From NCBI RefSeq assembly GCF_002776525.5, contig NC_045441.1, forward strand, positions 90,481,298-90,545,297: a stretch of 64,000 bases of DNA, read 5' to 3'. Source of the DNA: Piliocolobus tephrosceles (Eukaryota > Chordata > Mammalia > Primates > Cercopithecidae). The notes beneath the pieces were generated by a model. It searched no databases. It was not told where the DNA came from and saw only the letters and a program-made list of their open reading frames with translations. Of the stretch, positions 12,017 to 23,110 are shown one piece after another; position 1 is the first letter of the stretch, and every line of letters begins with the position of its first letter. Position numbers and translations under genes: made by a program.

Positions 12017-12378
12017 TGTATCAGTCCATTTTCACACTGATGATAAAGACATACATGAGACTAGGTAATTTATAAGCAGAAAGAGGTTAAATGGACTCAC
12101 AGTTCCACGTGGCTGGGGAGTCCTCACAATCATGGTGGAAAAAGAAGGGCACATCTTACATGGTGGCAGACAAGAGAGAAAAGAGAGCCAAATGAAAGGG
12201 GTTTCCTCTTATAAAACCATCATTTCTCATGAGACTTTTTCACTACCATGAGAACAATATGGGGGAAACTGCACCACAATTAAATTATCTCCCATGAGGT
12301 CCCTCCCACAACACCTGGGAACTAGGGTAGCTACAATTTAAGATGAGATTTGGGTGGAGACACAGCCAAACCATATCA
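12017..12378 (-). mobile_element. MST-type MaLR LTR, inverted, solitary
   Basis: Reverse complement of an MST LTR: starts TGTATCAGTCCATTTTCAC and ends AACCATATCA on the plus strand. It splits the minus-strand L1 5'UTR. Its orientation is opposite to the LTR 95 bases to the left, so the two are separate insertions. Confidence 0.88.
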
Positions 12379-12655
12379 CATAGAGTGAGTTGCACCTCAT
12401 GTGCTCAACTCACCCCTCTTCAGGAATCATTAGGGGCCAGGAACAAATCCTAGTGCATGGTAGCCCCATGCAGCGTCCCCAGCTTCCTTCCCTTTCAGCC
12501 CAGCACCTGTGTCCTCTCTCCATTTACTCTCAATGTCTTCCCTCCAAAGATCTCCTCAGAGTGTGCCAGTCTTTCTGATGTCCTGGTCCCTATGTGGTAC
12601 ATATTCCTCCTGGTTGCATCTAGACGGCCATCTTTTTGCAAACTCCAGAGATTTA
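12379..12655 (-). mobile_element. L1 5'UTR, minus strand
   Basis: Upstream part of the minus-strand L1 5'UTR. Overlapping open frames of 62 and 82 residues here are chance frames. Confidence 0.55.
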
Positions 12656-12717
12656 AAAGAAGAGAAAAACATAAAAAGATAAACTTAAAGAAGAGAAAAA
12701 CATAAAAAGATAAACTT
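12656..12717. repeat. 31-bp tandem duplication
   Basis: Two identical 31-bp units (12656-12686 and 12687-12717) of A-rich sequence. Perfect identity implies a recent slippage or duplication. Confidence 0.95.
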
Positions 12718-13134
12718 AAAATCTTATGATTCCTAATTGTTTTATTTTGGTTTTATATAAAAATGTAAAGAAAGAAAATATTAGGTTAGAACTATACTAC
12801 AGTGTGTACATAATAACACTTAAGTCTATGATGGTCTAATGAACCACAGGGCCATTTAACTATGCTGCTTATTAGTGCAATCTGCTGGTGAGATTAAAGT
12901 TAGAGATCAAAATTTATCATCTATAACTAATGATCATCAAAGGAAAGGGTCAACATAATTACTTTTCTGATATCCCTGGAACAAATAAATCAGTGCCAAG
13001 GAAACTGAGACCTAGGGCAGGCATGATCATCTGAGTTACAACTTACATGCCAGGTAAGTTATGGTTTAGAGTGACTGGAATATATACATGATAATCTGTG
13101 ATAATGAGTAAGAAATAGTAGTGATAGGAAAGTA
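12718..13134. other. Unique sequence
   Basis: No recognisable repeat or gene. Confidence 0.4.
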
Positions 13135-13290
13135 AATGTGTGTGTGTGTGTGTGTATAAATAGTATATATAGTATATATATATATACAGTGTGTGTATAT
13201 ATATAGTATATATATATATACACAGTGTGTGTATATATATAGTATATATATATATAGAGTGTGTGTATATATATAGTATATGATATATAT
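13135..13290. repeat. GT/TA minisatellite
   Basis: A GT run (13137-13156) followed by three units of about 35 bp beginning AGTGTGTGTATATATATAG at 13188, 13224 and 13258. It consists almost wholly of alternating purine-pyrimidine steps and abuts a perfect inverted repeat. Confidence 0.9.
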
Positions 13291-13384
13291 TTTTTATTTC
13301 TCCTTCATGTTTGAAGGATATATATAGTATAGTATACACTATATATAGTAAAAATATCCTTCAAACATGAAGGAGAAATAAAAA
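13291..13384. repeat. Perfect 31-bp inverted repeat at an L1 5' edge
   Basis: Arms at 13291-13321 and 13354-13384 are exact reverse complements, around a 32-base AT-rich loop that itself contains a 6-bp palindrome (TATAGT/ACTATA). The right arm is ordinary L1 sequence and starts the L1 copy that continues to 14544. The left arm is an inverted extra copy of it. Confidence 0.95.
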
Positions 13385-14544
13385 TTTTCCCATACAAACA
13401 AAAGCTAAGGGATTATCAATACCAGACCTGTCCTATAAGATATACTAAAGGAAGTTCTTCAATGTTAAAGAAGTGGACATTCACAAGCAGTAAGAAATCA
13501 TCCAAAGGTACAAAACTAACTGTCAATAATAAGTACACGAAGACAGAATATTATAACACTGTAATTGTGGTGTGTAAGCTACTTATATCTTGAGTAGAAA
13601 TACTAAAAGATGAACCTATCAAAAATAACTACAACAGCTTTTCAAGACATAGACAGTATAATGAGATACAAATAGAAACAACAGAAGTTAAAAGGTGGAA
13701 GAGGAGATGAAGTTGGAGTGTAGGAAACTAATAAAGAAAACTAATGAAAAAGTTTTCTTTCACTTTTGTGTTATTTACTTTCTCTTTACAATTGGTGTTA
13801 TGTCATAATCAGTTTTAAATAATGGGTTATAGGATGTTATTTGTAAGCCTCATGGTACCATCAAATAAATTCTACAACAGATAGGCAAAAAACGTAAAGC
13901 AAGAAATTAAAACATACCACCAGAAAAAAACCACCTTCACATAAAGGAAGAAAGGTAAGAAGAAAGGAAGGTAGACAGCAAAAAAGGAAGGAAAGAGGGA
14001 GGGAGGGAGGAAAGGAAGGAAGGAAAGAAGGAGGGAAGGAAGGAGGGAAGGAAGGAAGGAAGGAAGGAAGGAAGGAAGGAAGGAAGGAAGGGGATGGAGG
14101 GAGGGAGGGGTTGGACAGGCAGGCAGGGAAGAATACAAAACAATCAGAAAACAAATAAATCAAAACAATCAGAAAACAAATAAATCAAAGGCAGGAGGAA
14201 GTCCTTATTTATCAACAATAGCACTGAATGTGAATGGATTAAACTCTTTAAAGGCATAGCGTGGCTGAATGAACCAAACCAAAACAAAACAAACAACAAA
14301 GCAAAACAAACAAAATGGTCAATGTGTTGCCTACAAGAAACACATTTCACCTTTCAAAGCACAAAGACTACAAATACAGAGATGAAAAACAGCATTCCAT
14401 ACAAATGAAAACCAAAAAAGAACAGTAGCTATACTGGTATCAGACAAAATAGAAGTCAAGATTATAAGAAGCAACCGAGAACATCAGTATATAATGATAA
14501 AGGGGTCAATTCAGCAAGAAGATACAATGATTTAAAATATATGT
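13354..14544 (+). mobile_element. Outer L1 (PB/MA-like): ORF1 end, inter-ORF, start of ORF2
   Basis: Plus-strand L1 covering the end of ORF1, a long inter-ORF region with an expanded GGAA tract, and the first part of the ORF2 endonuclease. It is cut at 14544 by an MST LTR and resumes for about 20 bases at 15716. I infer that the L1 from 30575 to 34160 is the rest of the same copy, with a stretch between endonuclease and RT lost. Confidence 0.7.
13960..14115. repeat. (GGAA)n / purine-rich tract
   Basis: An AAGG/GGAA tract expanded from the purine-rich inter-ORF region of the L1. It explains the Pro/Ser/Phe-rich frames on the minus strand (13861-14163), which are not genes. Confidence 0.9.
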
Positions 14545-14779
14545 TGATGTGGCTTGGCTGTGCCTCCACCCAAATCTCATCTTGAATTGTAGCTACCATA
14601 ATTCCCAGGTGTTATGAGAGGGACCTGGTGGGAGATAATTGAATCATGGGGGCAATTTCCCCCACACTGTTCTCATGGTAGTGAGTAAGTTTCACGAGAT
14701 ATGATGGTTTCGTTTCCCCTTTCATGTAGCTGTCTTCTCTCTCTTGTCTGATGCCAAGTTAGATGTGCCTTTCTTTTTC

Positions 14780-15574
14780 ATTTTTTTTTTTTATTTTTTA
14801 TTTTTTATTTTTATTATACTTTAAGTTCTAGGGTACGTGTGCATAACGTGCAGGTTTGTTACATATGTATACATGTGCCATGTTNNNNNNNNNNNNNNNN
14901 NNNNNNNNNNNNNNNNNNNNNNNNNNNNNNNNNNNNNNNNNNNNNNNNNNNNNNNNNNNNNNNNNNNNNNNNNNNNNNNNNNNNNNNNNNNNNNNNNNNN
15001 NNNNNNNNNNNNNNNNNNNNNNNNNNNNNNNNNNNNNNNNNNNNNNNNNNNNNNNNNNNNNNNNNNNNNNNNNNNNNNNNNNNNNNNNNNNNNNNNNNNN
15101 NNNNNNNNNNNNNNNNNNNNNNNNNNNNNNNNNNNNNNNNNNNNNNNNNNNNNNNNNNNNNNNNNNNNNNNNNNNNNNNNNNNNNNNNNNNNNNNNNNNN
15201 NNNNNNNNNNNNNNNNNNNNNNNNNNNNNNNNNNNNNNNNNNNNNNNNNNNNNNNNNNNNNNNNNNNNNNNNNNNNNNNNNNNNCAGGACATAGGCATGG
15301 GCAAGGACTTCATGTCTAAAACACCAAAAGCAACGGCAGCAAAAGCCAAAATTGACAAATGGGATCTAATTAAACTAAAGAGCTTCTGCACAGCAAAAGA
15401 AACTACCATCAGAGTGAACAGGCAACCTACAGAATGGGAGAAAATTTTTGCAATCTACTCATCTGACAAAGGGCTAATTTCCAGAATCTACAAAGAACTC
15501 AAACAAATATACAAGAAAAAAACAAACAACCCCATCCAAAAGTGGGGAAAGGATATGAACAGACATTTCTCAAA
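14780..15574. mobile_element. L1PA insertion with 5' inversion (twin-primed)
   Basis: Left part (14780-14884) is the antisense 3' end of a young L1PA starting with a T-rich tail. Right part (15285-15574) is sense ORF2. The whole is flanked by a 19-bp target-site duplication, AGATGTGCCTTTCTTTTTC, at 14761-14779 and 15575-15593. Opposite halves inside one duplication are the signature of twin priming. The joint is hidden by the N run. Open frames crossing the Ns (such as 14856-15662) are artefacts. Confidence 0.92.
14885..15284. other. Assembly gap, 400 N
   Basis: Exactly 400 unknown bases; the true length is unknown. Both edges are L1PA in opposite orientations. Confidence 1.
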
Positions 15575-15926
15575 AGATGTGCCTTTCTTTTTCTGCCATG
15601 ATTGTGAGGCCTCCCCAGCCACGTGGAACTGTGAGTCCATTTTAACTTCTTTCTGTTTATAAATTACCCAGTCTTGGGTAAGTCTTTATCAGCAACATGA
15701 AAACAGACTCATACATATATGCACCAAAGTTTTACTCCAAGAACCACCACAGGAACATACCAGGAAAACAGAACAAATTTACAGACTCTGAAAGAAGCAA
15801 CTTGCTGTTGCAAACTCTGTGAGACAGCTGAAAAACAGTTTCCAAAGTGTGAGAGGGAGAAAAGTTGGTCTCTGAACACACAACCCCACTGGGGAACCTG
15901 AAAATATAGATCACAGGAGAAGGATT

Positions 15927-16391
15927 TGTGAAAAAAATCTTGGGACCCCAAAATCACTAAGTTAAAGGGAAAAGTCAAGCTGGGAACTGCTTAAGGCAAA
16001 CATGCCTCCAATTCTATTCAAAGTCATCCCTCTGCTCACTGAAATAAATGCGTATCTGATTACCTCCTTGGAAAGACTAAACAGAACTCAAAAGAATGCA
16101 ATCATTTGTCTTATCTGCCTATGACCTGGAAGCCCCCTCCTTTCTTCAAGTTGTCCCAGCTTTGCTTTGAGCTGTCCTGCCTTTCCAGACTGAACCAATG
16201 TTCATCTTATATATGTTGATTGATGTTTCATGTCTCCTTAAAATGTATAAAGCTAAGCTGTGCCCCTACCACCACACAAGGCACATTTCATCAAGACCCA
16301 CCGAGTCTGTGCCACAGGCACAAAACCTTAACCTTAGCAAAATAAACTTTCTAAATTGACTGGGACCTGTCTCAGATATTTGTAGTTCACA
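15927..16391 (+). mobile_element. Solitary ERV1 LTR (MER-type)
   Basis: 465-bp LTR starting TGTGAAAA and ending GTTCACA, with AATAAA at 16341-16346. Flanked by the 4-bp duplication GATT at 15923-15926 and 16392-16395, the size expected of class I (gammaretrovirus-like) integration. It sits in the L1PA 5'UTR, whose sequence is continuous across it. Subfamily not named. Confidence 0.85.
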
Positions 16392-18453
16392 GATTTAAGC
16401 TTACCTAGAGTTGAAACAGATTTATGGAGTCCAGAAAAACACACAAGTAGAAGCCACTACAGGAAAAACCCTATAGAAACTCCTGGTCCCCAGCTCAAAC
16501 TCAGGGAAATCATTCCTGTCCTTTTCTCACAGAGGTCCTTGGGGAAAGGAAGGCAGACAGTGGAACTTGGGAGGAGCTGGAGTGTGAAGGAATCTCGTTG
16601 CTAAACTTTGTAATTATTTCAATTTAGCACAAATTTTCTGAATTGAATCCTGTGGGGGTGAATGATATGATGCAGATATGATCACAGAAGCCACAGGCAA
16701 CAGTGAGGGCAGGCAGGGAGGGGTGAGATCTGAGAGCCCTTCTTGCTTTCTCACTGGGGAGGCTTGTAGACTGTGGCAAGATCTCAACACTGCTGGCCAG
16801 TTGCCTGGATATAAATTCAATGTGGTTAGCAGGGCACAGTGGGAGGGAGACTTGCCTTGCTGGCTGCATGGGAGCTGTGTGAGGCCTGTCATAGCTGGCT
16901 TGCCCCGACTTCCCTGGTGACCTGTATGTTGCAGAAAATGCAGGCAAAATCCCCAAAGGGAACATAACTCCACTGGCCTAAGAACCACCCTCCTATCCCC
17001 TCAGTGGCTGCAGCAAGCCCCACTCAAAGACAGTCTGAACTCAGACCCACCTAATCCTGTTTCCACCTCATGGTTTTTCTCTACCTACTCTGGTAGCTGA
17101 AGACAAAAGACATAAACTCTTGGGAGCTTGATGGCCTTGTCCATCATGTGAGGAACCCAAGTACTCATCCTGGCCAAAGTAGGGCAAGATTATATCCCCA
17201 TTCTACTAACACAGCTGGTGCTGTCTGGAAATTACCACCTCTTGGCTGGTGGCCAGCCAACCCAAGCCGTTGCAGCAACTCAGAACAACCTTGCCCCAAA
17301 GAAGGAGAAAACAATAGCTAATTCCACAGCCTGCAGCACCCTGAATAACCAAAGGTCCTGAGTCTGTCTGTGTGACAGCTTCACTGCTGGCATAATTAGC
17401 ATTCAAGAAAACCAGCACACTAAACAAAACCGCAACCAAGAACTCCCACAGAGGCCACTTCACTCCCCTGCCACTTCCACCAGAGCAGGCGCTGATATCT
17501 ATGGCTGGGAGACCTGAAGATGGATCACATCACAGGACTCTTTGCAGACATTCCCCAGCACCAGCCTGGAGCACAGTAGCTCACTGGATGGCTAGACCCA
17601 AAAGGGCAATAACAACCACTGCAGTCTGGCCTTCAGGAAGCTCCACTCCTAGGGGAAGAGGGAGAGCACCACATCAAGGGATCACCTTGTGGTACAAGGT
17701 AATATGAACAGTGGCCCTTGAATTCCAGATCTTTCCACTGAAAGAGTCTACCCAAATAAGAAGGAACCAGAAAAGTAATTCTGGTAGCATGACAAAACAA
17801 GGTTCTATAACACCCCCCAAAGATCATACTAGCTCTCCAGCATGGATCTAAAACAAAAATAACTCTCTGAATTGCCAGATAAAGAATTCAGAAGGTTGAT
17901 TAGTAAGCTACTCAAAGAGACACCAGAGAAAGGTGAAAACCAACTTTGAGAAATTAAAAAAAAATACAGAATATTGTTGAAAAAGTATCTGGAGAAATAG
18001 CTATCACAGAGAAAAGACAATCACAACTTCTGGAAATAAAAGACACACCTAGAAAAGTGCAAATTATGCTGGAAAGTTTCAACAGTAGAATTAAAGTAGA
18101 AGAAAGAACTTAAGAGCTTGAAGACAAGGCTTTCCAATGAACACAATCTGACAAACGTAAAGAAAAAAGAATTTAAAGAAATGAACAAAGCCTCCAAGAG
18201 GTCTGGGATTATGTTAAACAGCCAAACCAAAGAATAATTGTTGTTGCTGAGGAAGAAGAGTATCTAAAAATTTGGAAAAATAACTTGGGGCAATAATTGA
18301 GGAAAGTAGACATCTACACATAAGAAGCTCAAAGAACACCTGGGAAATTTATCACAAAAGGATCATCACCTAGGCACATAGCCATCAGGTTATCTAAAGT
18401 CAAGATAAAGGAAAGAATCTTAAGAACTGTGAGGCAAAAGCATCAGGTAACCT

Positions 18454-18937
18454 TGTAGCAGGACAAGTCGCAGACAAAACCCCTCAGACACCGAGTTAAA
18501 GAAGGAAGGGCTTTATTCGGCCAGGAGCTTCAGCAAGACTCTTGCCTCCAAAAACTGAGCTCCCAGAGTGAGCAATTCCTGTCCCTTTTAAGGACTTACA
18601 ACTCTAAGGGGGTCTACTTGAGAGGGTCAATTGAGCAAGCAGGTCGTGATCAATTGAGCAAGCAATTGATCAGTTGACTGGGGGCTGCATGCACCAGTAA
18701 GCAGAATGGAACAGAACAGGACAGGGATTTTCACAACGCTTTTCCATACAATGTCTGGAATCTATAGATAACATAACTAGTTAGGCCAGTTAGGTCAGGG
18801 GTCAATCTTTAACCAGGCTTAGGGCATGGCACTGGGCTGTCTGTCTGTGGATTTCATTTCTGCCTTTTAGTTTTTACTTCTTTCTTTGGAGGCAGAAATT
18901 GGGCATAAGACAATATAAGAGGTGGTCTCCTTCCTTA
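18454..18937 (-). repeat. Provirus 3' LTR
   Basis: 484 bp. The minus-strand AATAAA reads TTTATT at 18512-18517. Compared with the 5' LTR it has extra copies of a short TCAATTGAGCAAGCA motif (18628-18666). Outside that block I count by eye roughly 8-9% differences from the 5' LTR, compatible with an insertion tens of millions of years old. Confidence 0.92.
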
Positions 18938-18950
18938 TTCCCCCACTTTG
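18938..18950 (-). other. Polypurine tract
   Basis: Minus strand reads CAAAGTGGGGGAA directly upstream of the 3' LTR, the normal plus-strand primer position in a retrovirus. Confidence 0.75.
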
Positions 18951-21020
18951 AGAATCTCACTTATTAGTGGGAGTTCTCACGTTCATTCTCATTACGCATG
19001 TCTTCTTGCAAGACAGATCAATAGTGATTCATATAGTACACTTGTGCTGAGGCATTTTGGTGAACTAAGGTAGCAGTGAAGCTTTTTATCATTTGAAGAA
19101 GTACAGATAGCAAACAAGGGAGCAGTAAGCAGGTTCCTACTACTATTATAACTCCTATTATAAGAGTTTTAAATCTATCTAGTACTGGGAACCAAACATG
19201 GCCCCAGGATCAAATTCATGCCACACTTACATGGATACATGTACCAGTTTTTTCATATTTCTAACTATATCTTCAACTACATTCCCTTGATCATCTATGT
19301 GTAGACAGCAATTAGTAAGGTTAAATTTTCTACAGACCCTTCCTTCAGCTGCTAGCAAGTAGTCGAATGCCAGTCTATTTTGACTGATAGCATTTCTCAT
19401 CTGAATTTCTTGCCAGGCAAGAATAGTCAAGGCTCTGCCGGTCTTATTAGTGATTATTTTCAAGACAGCTTGTAACCGCACGGTTCGGTTGAGCATGTAA
19501 ATGGGGGTCTGGTATCCCCATGAGCCATCTTGTGCCCAAGTAGCAGGCCCATAATATTGTATGATTCTCTAAGGGGCCATTAATTATCTTTCCAATTTCC
19601 TATAACTGTGCTTCTCTTTTCACAGGAAGCATAGACAGGGAAGCCCAGGAGTTCACCTGTCTTCACGGGCAGTAGGAAGAAAGGTGGTTTAATAGTGACG
19701 ATAACATAATGACCTGCCCACCGGTCAGGTAATTCGGCGTAAGCTCTATGCCCACATATCCAGTATAATCCAGTGGGCTGTCCAGTCCCGGTGGGACTCT
19801 GGGTGGGTCCACATGGTTTGCAACTTTGGGAGTTTACTAAATGGGTTTTTCTTAGTGTGATTTGAACTCCACTAGGTGGCTGTTTTTGTAGTACTATTAT
19901 ATAGGTTTTGCCCAAGGCAGCTGAGTCTTCCCTTAGGAAGGGTGAAGTCCTTCCCGACTCTTGCTATACAGTATTGTCTAATGATTGAGACTTTTAGGAC
20001 CCAGAAGTTATCAGGGTGATTCTTTTCAGCTGGGAATTTATCAGGAACCAGGTCTGTAGGTACTAATTCTCAGGCTTCCCATTGCCATTGATCTCCCATT
20101 ATAGTTCCTCCACATACATAACATGAAGTGACACTGAGAGACTGGGCTACATGCTCGGCTAATTGCAAAAACAAATTTCTTGTTTTTCCGGGAATTTCTG
20201 GTACTGGCACATTTAGTTCATCACAGAAGGTTTGAAATACTGGCTCAGAAGAGTGTTTATAAACTTCTCTTCAAACCACGATATTTACCTGGGGATCCAG
20301 TCCAGCCCCATTGATTTCTAGGGTTACACGTTCCCCTTTTTTCCAGCAAGGATCAAGGGGGTTGGTTATTACTAGTTGTAAGGGGTTACACTGACCACAG
20401 GAAGGGCCACTTTTTCCTTTCTGAAGGTGGACAGGATTCTTTTCATTTTTTATCCAAGTAGCCCAAATGACACAAGACCAGTATCCACATTTATTTTCAC
20501 ACAGTTCTAATTCATGGCAAATGTACTTATTTTCTGCCATATAGCCTCTTTCTTAATTAAGAGAACTGCATCCTATTCCTAACTTACTACTATTAATGAC
20601 AGCACAGGCATCAAATTTCAAGGTGACTTGTTTGGATGCCCTCTTTTCTTCTGTTTTGGCTAACACTTTGCTCTTATTGTTCATGAGCCCCCGCCAGTCC
20701 TCAGTCCTTAATCTTATTTCAAAAACTGTGGTCATGGGAGGCTCAAATGGGTCATAACACACAACAGGTTGGTCATTTTCTGGGCTACATACCTTGTATA
20801 GAATAACATTATACAAACAAGTTCCTTTTAGAGTTCCAGTACACTTACAATAACCATAAATTAGGACCATAGCAACCTTTTGTCCTACCTCAGTGACTTG
20901 ATGTATACACTGGGAAGAGTCCTCAGTCTGAGGAAGGTCAGCTGAAGTCCTTACTGTAGAAGGCCAAATTTTAAGGAAAATGAGTTCCACCATGAGTTTT
21001 CTCATGCTTCGGCCATGCAT
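18951..21020 (-). pseudogene. env: Retroviral env relic (surface and transmembrane)
   Basis: Env in several frames. Surface subunit pieces lie at 20553-21020, 20271-20540 and 19580-19915; the last carries a YWICGHRAYAELP block typical of gamma-type Env. The transmembrane subunit is at 19227-19496, with the helical region leading to a Cys-Lys-Phe-Asn...Cys-Cys disulfide motif (CRKFNLTNCC, about residues 55-64). Its C-terminal part and anchor run on, in broken frames, to about 18955 next to the polypurine tract. Frameshifts and stops separate the pieces. It is a degraded endogenous copy and cannot encode a complete protein. Confidence 0.8.
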
Positions 21021-21129
21021 GGACCAGTCAGCTTCCGGGTGTGACTGGAGCAGGGCTTGTCGTCTTTTTCAGAGTCACTTTGCAGCGGTTAGCAAAGCTA
21101 CTCCCGTCCATGTACAGCTCACAGTCTAC

Positions 21130-21690
21130 TGATGTTTAACGATGGTCTTGAAGGGTGGGCCCACTAGAATAAACTGAGTCCAATACTTCTACACAGTTAT
21201 GTTCAACTGCACTCTCTGATAGCAGGAGCAAGGTGTCAGGGTTTAGGGTGTTGCAAACTTCAATGGTTATGTGGGAATTTTCACATAATAAGATTTGGTA
21301 CTTGGTTAACTTAGCATTTGTTAACCAATGATGTCCTTTGGTATTTATCAAAGTTACCACAGCATGGGGGCCTTTATATTCAGGTTTTGCCCAAGGGTTA
21401 GTTTATCTGCTTCTTGTGCTAACGGGGCCATTGCTGCTAGCGCTCTTAGACCTGGGGGCCAGCCTTTGGAAACTCCGTCTAGTTGTTTTGAGAGATAGGC
21501 CACTGGCCTTGGCCAGGGCCTCACAGTCTGGGTTAAAACTCCAACTGCCATTTTTTCTTTCTGATACATAGAGTGGTAAAGGGTTTTGTCAGGTCAGGTG
21601 GCCCCAGGGCTGGGGACGACATGAGTTTTTCTTTTAACTCTTGAAAAGCTCATTGCTGTTGGTTGTAATAGATGTAGTTTATCCAATCTA
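21130..21690 (-). pseudogene. pol: pol fragment: RT connection/RNase H (second copy)
   Basis: Two overlapping frames (21354-21569 and 21136-21360) with Pol-like sequence: a PRPVAYLSKQLD block (about residues 21-32 of the first) and a TKGHHWLTNAKLTKYQILL block (start of the second). Both are typical of the connection and RNase H region of gammaretroviral Pol. It lies between two env segments, which is out of order. Either a recombinant ancestor or a later rearrangement put it there. Confidence 0.8.
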
Positions 21691-22850
21691 CATTTTTATT
21701 AACTGTCACCCACCAAAATATTGACTCAAATCCTGCAGCTATTTGATTTCAAGTTTTAAATTGATCTGGTATTCCCCATGGGACTCCAATTGCATCTAAA
21801 CAGATGTGAGAGTCAAAAGACCCATAAGGGGTTTCTCTTGCTTTACAATGTCTTATTTTTCCTTCCTCTTGTTGATGAAATGGCAGGGTGAAAGGGATAG
21901 CCAATTGGACTAAAGTACAAATGCCACTCCAGTTATTCAGTAGAGTGCCCAATAAAGGTCTACCACCATACCACCACACATCCACTCGGGGATGAACAAG
22001 GGCTGACTGATTGATAAACTCTTGAGAATTCTTAAGCTCACTGCATCCCTTCAGGTCTCCAAGGAATGCTAAGTTTCCTCCCTGTCACGAGAGACACAAA
22101 GTGAACTTAGTATTGGGAGACAGAAGCTGGATGGCCCTCAGGGACTGACCCACAGGGTGCCGGACTTTGGGATATAGCAGAGAGAGCTTGGCATGACTTG
22201 TTACTTCAGGCTGTAGAATCCTAGAAAAGAGTTACCATGCAGCCCACACCTGGTTGACTGGAGGACCACCTTAGTGGAAAGGGGACAATCTGGGCCTCTG
22301 GCCTGCCATGTGCACAAGCATAACAGTTGCTTTTGTCTAACATGTGGATGGAATATTTGATCCACTTTAACCAGGCATTTGCATCTTGGTATCCTGTCTT
22401 AATTGCCAAAGTTTGTTTCAAGTCTTTAACTTCTATGATCCTTCTAGTAAAATGAATGTATGATTTTAGGAAATTACAAAAACCAGTTAGGGCAGTCCAT
22501 CCTTGCTCTTTAGTGGTCCACAGAACGTTGGACCAACTATGGCATAAAAGCTCTATATTGGGGGCCAAAACTCCTGGTTGACACTGGAGACTATCGAAAT
22601 TTCCCTGGATTAAATGATCCTAATTTACTAATGCCCAGTCTGAGGAGAGTCAAGAGGGACAGAGGTACTTTTCTGAAGTAGAGAGCTGTCTTTGACTTGG
22701 CAAGTCCCCACAGGGTATAACAAGGCTAGCATTAAATGCAATAGTTTGAGGTGAAATTGACTTGGTTATGTTAATAACTTGATGGTCAGCAATAGAGCAA
22801 GGAAAGAAGAACGAGTAATAGAACAGATGAAAGAGTTAAATTTTTCTTAG
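21691..22850 (-). pseudogene. env: env surface subunit, first (out-of-order) copy
   Basis: Begins in a hydrophobic, signal-like stretch near 22850, overlapping the integrase end as gammaretroviral env usually does. It includes a tryptophan- and cysteine-rich surface segment (22221-22568) and a WWYGGRPLL segment (21749-21985). It stops at about 21690, where sequence switches to pol. The downstream TM of this copy is missing. It is distinct from the env at 18951-21020. Confidence 0.72.
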
Positions 22851-23110
22851 CTTTAGTTTGGTAGGGTTTTCCCCTGGGACTGTGGCCCACAACTCTGGAG
22901 GGGGGGACGCATTCTTGACTCAGTTGTGATGAGTCCATCCTTTTTTCGCTGTACAAACAGCACTCTTGGTGGTTAGCGGCACAAGGTAGGGTCCTTCCTA
23001 GGTGGGCTCAAGTTTCCTTTTGTTTCACCTTTTGATGAGAACATGATCTTCAGGTTGGTGCTGGTTTACCAGAAATTCTAGGGGTGCTACATGTGCTAGA
23101 AGACTTTTAG
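22851..23110 (-). pseudogene. pol: pol fragment: integrase C-terminal domain
   Basis: Translation of the minus strand gives a GPY/F-type integrase tail (GPYLVPLTTKSAV around 22965-23005), followed by a basic TKLKLRK-like end. Frameshifts and stops split it. It is in the expected place directly before env. Confidence 0.75.

Larger units (their letters stand above)
14545..15715 (+). mobile_element. MST-type MaLR LTR, split by an L1
   Basis: LTR sequence runs from TGATGTGG at 14545 to 14779 and resumes at 15575 to ACTCATACA at 15715. The middle is a later L1 insertion. Flanking pentamers TATGT (14540-14544) and TATAT (15716-15720) fit a 5-bp target-site duplication with one change, normal for MaLRs. 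The host L1 continues outside. Confidence 0.9.

Noticed and set aside
11922..12017. The two MST LTRs at 11551 and 12017 as the ends of one provirus
   Set aside because: They are in opposite orientation with L1 5'UTR between them, so they are separate insertions.
13188..13290. Regularly spaced ~35-bp repeats that could suggest a CRISPR array
   Set aside because: No distinct spacers, the units are GT/TA simple sequence, and the genome is a primate.
13861..14163. Pro/Ser/Phe-repeat proteins on the minus strand
   Set aside because: Three overlapping frames of the GGAA tract in the L1 inter-ORF region; no conserved content.
14856..15662. A 268-residue frame, the longest in the window
   Set aside because: It exists only because 400 N bases translate without stops. 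The real parts are antisense L1 3' UTR and sense L1 ORF2.
16614..16988. A 124-residue minus-strand frame
   Set aside because: Antisense to the L1PA 5'UTR, which is collinear with other L1 copies across the whole frame.
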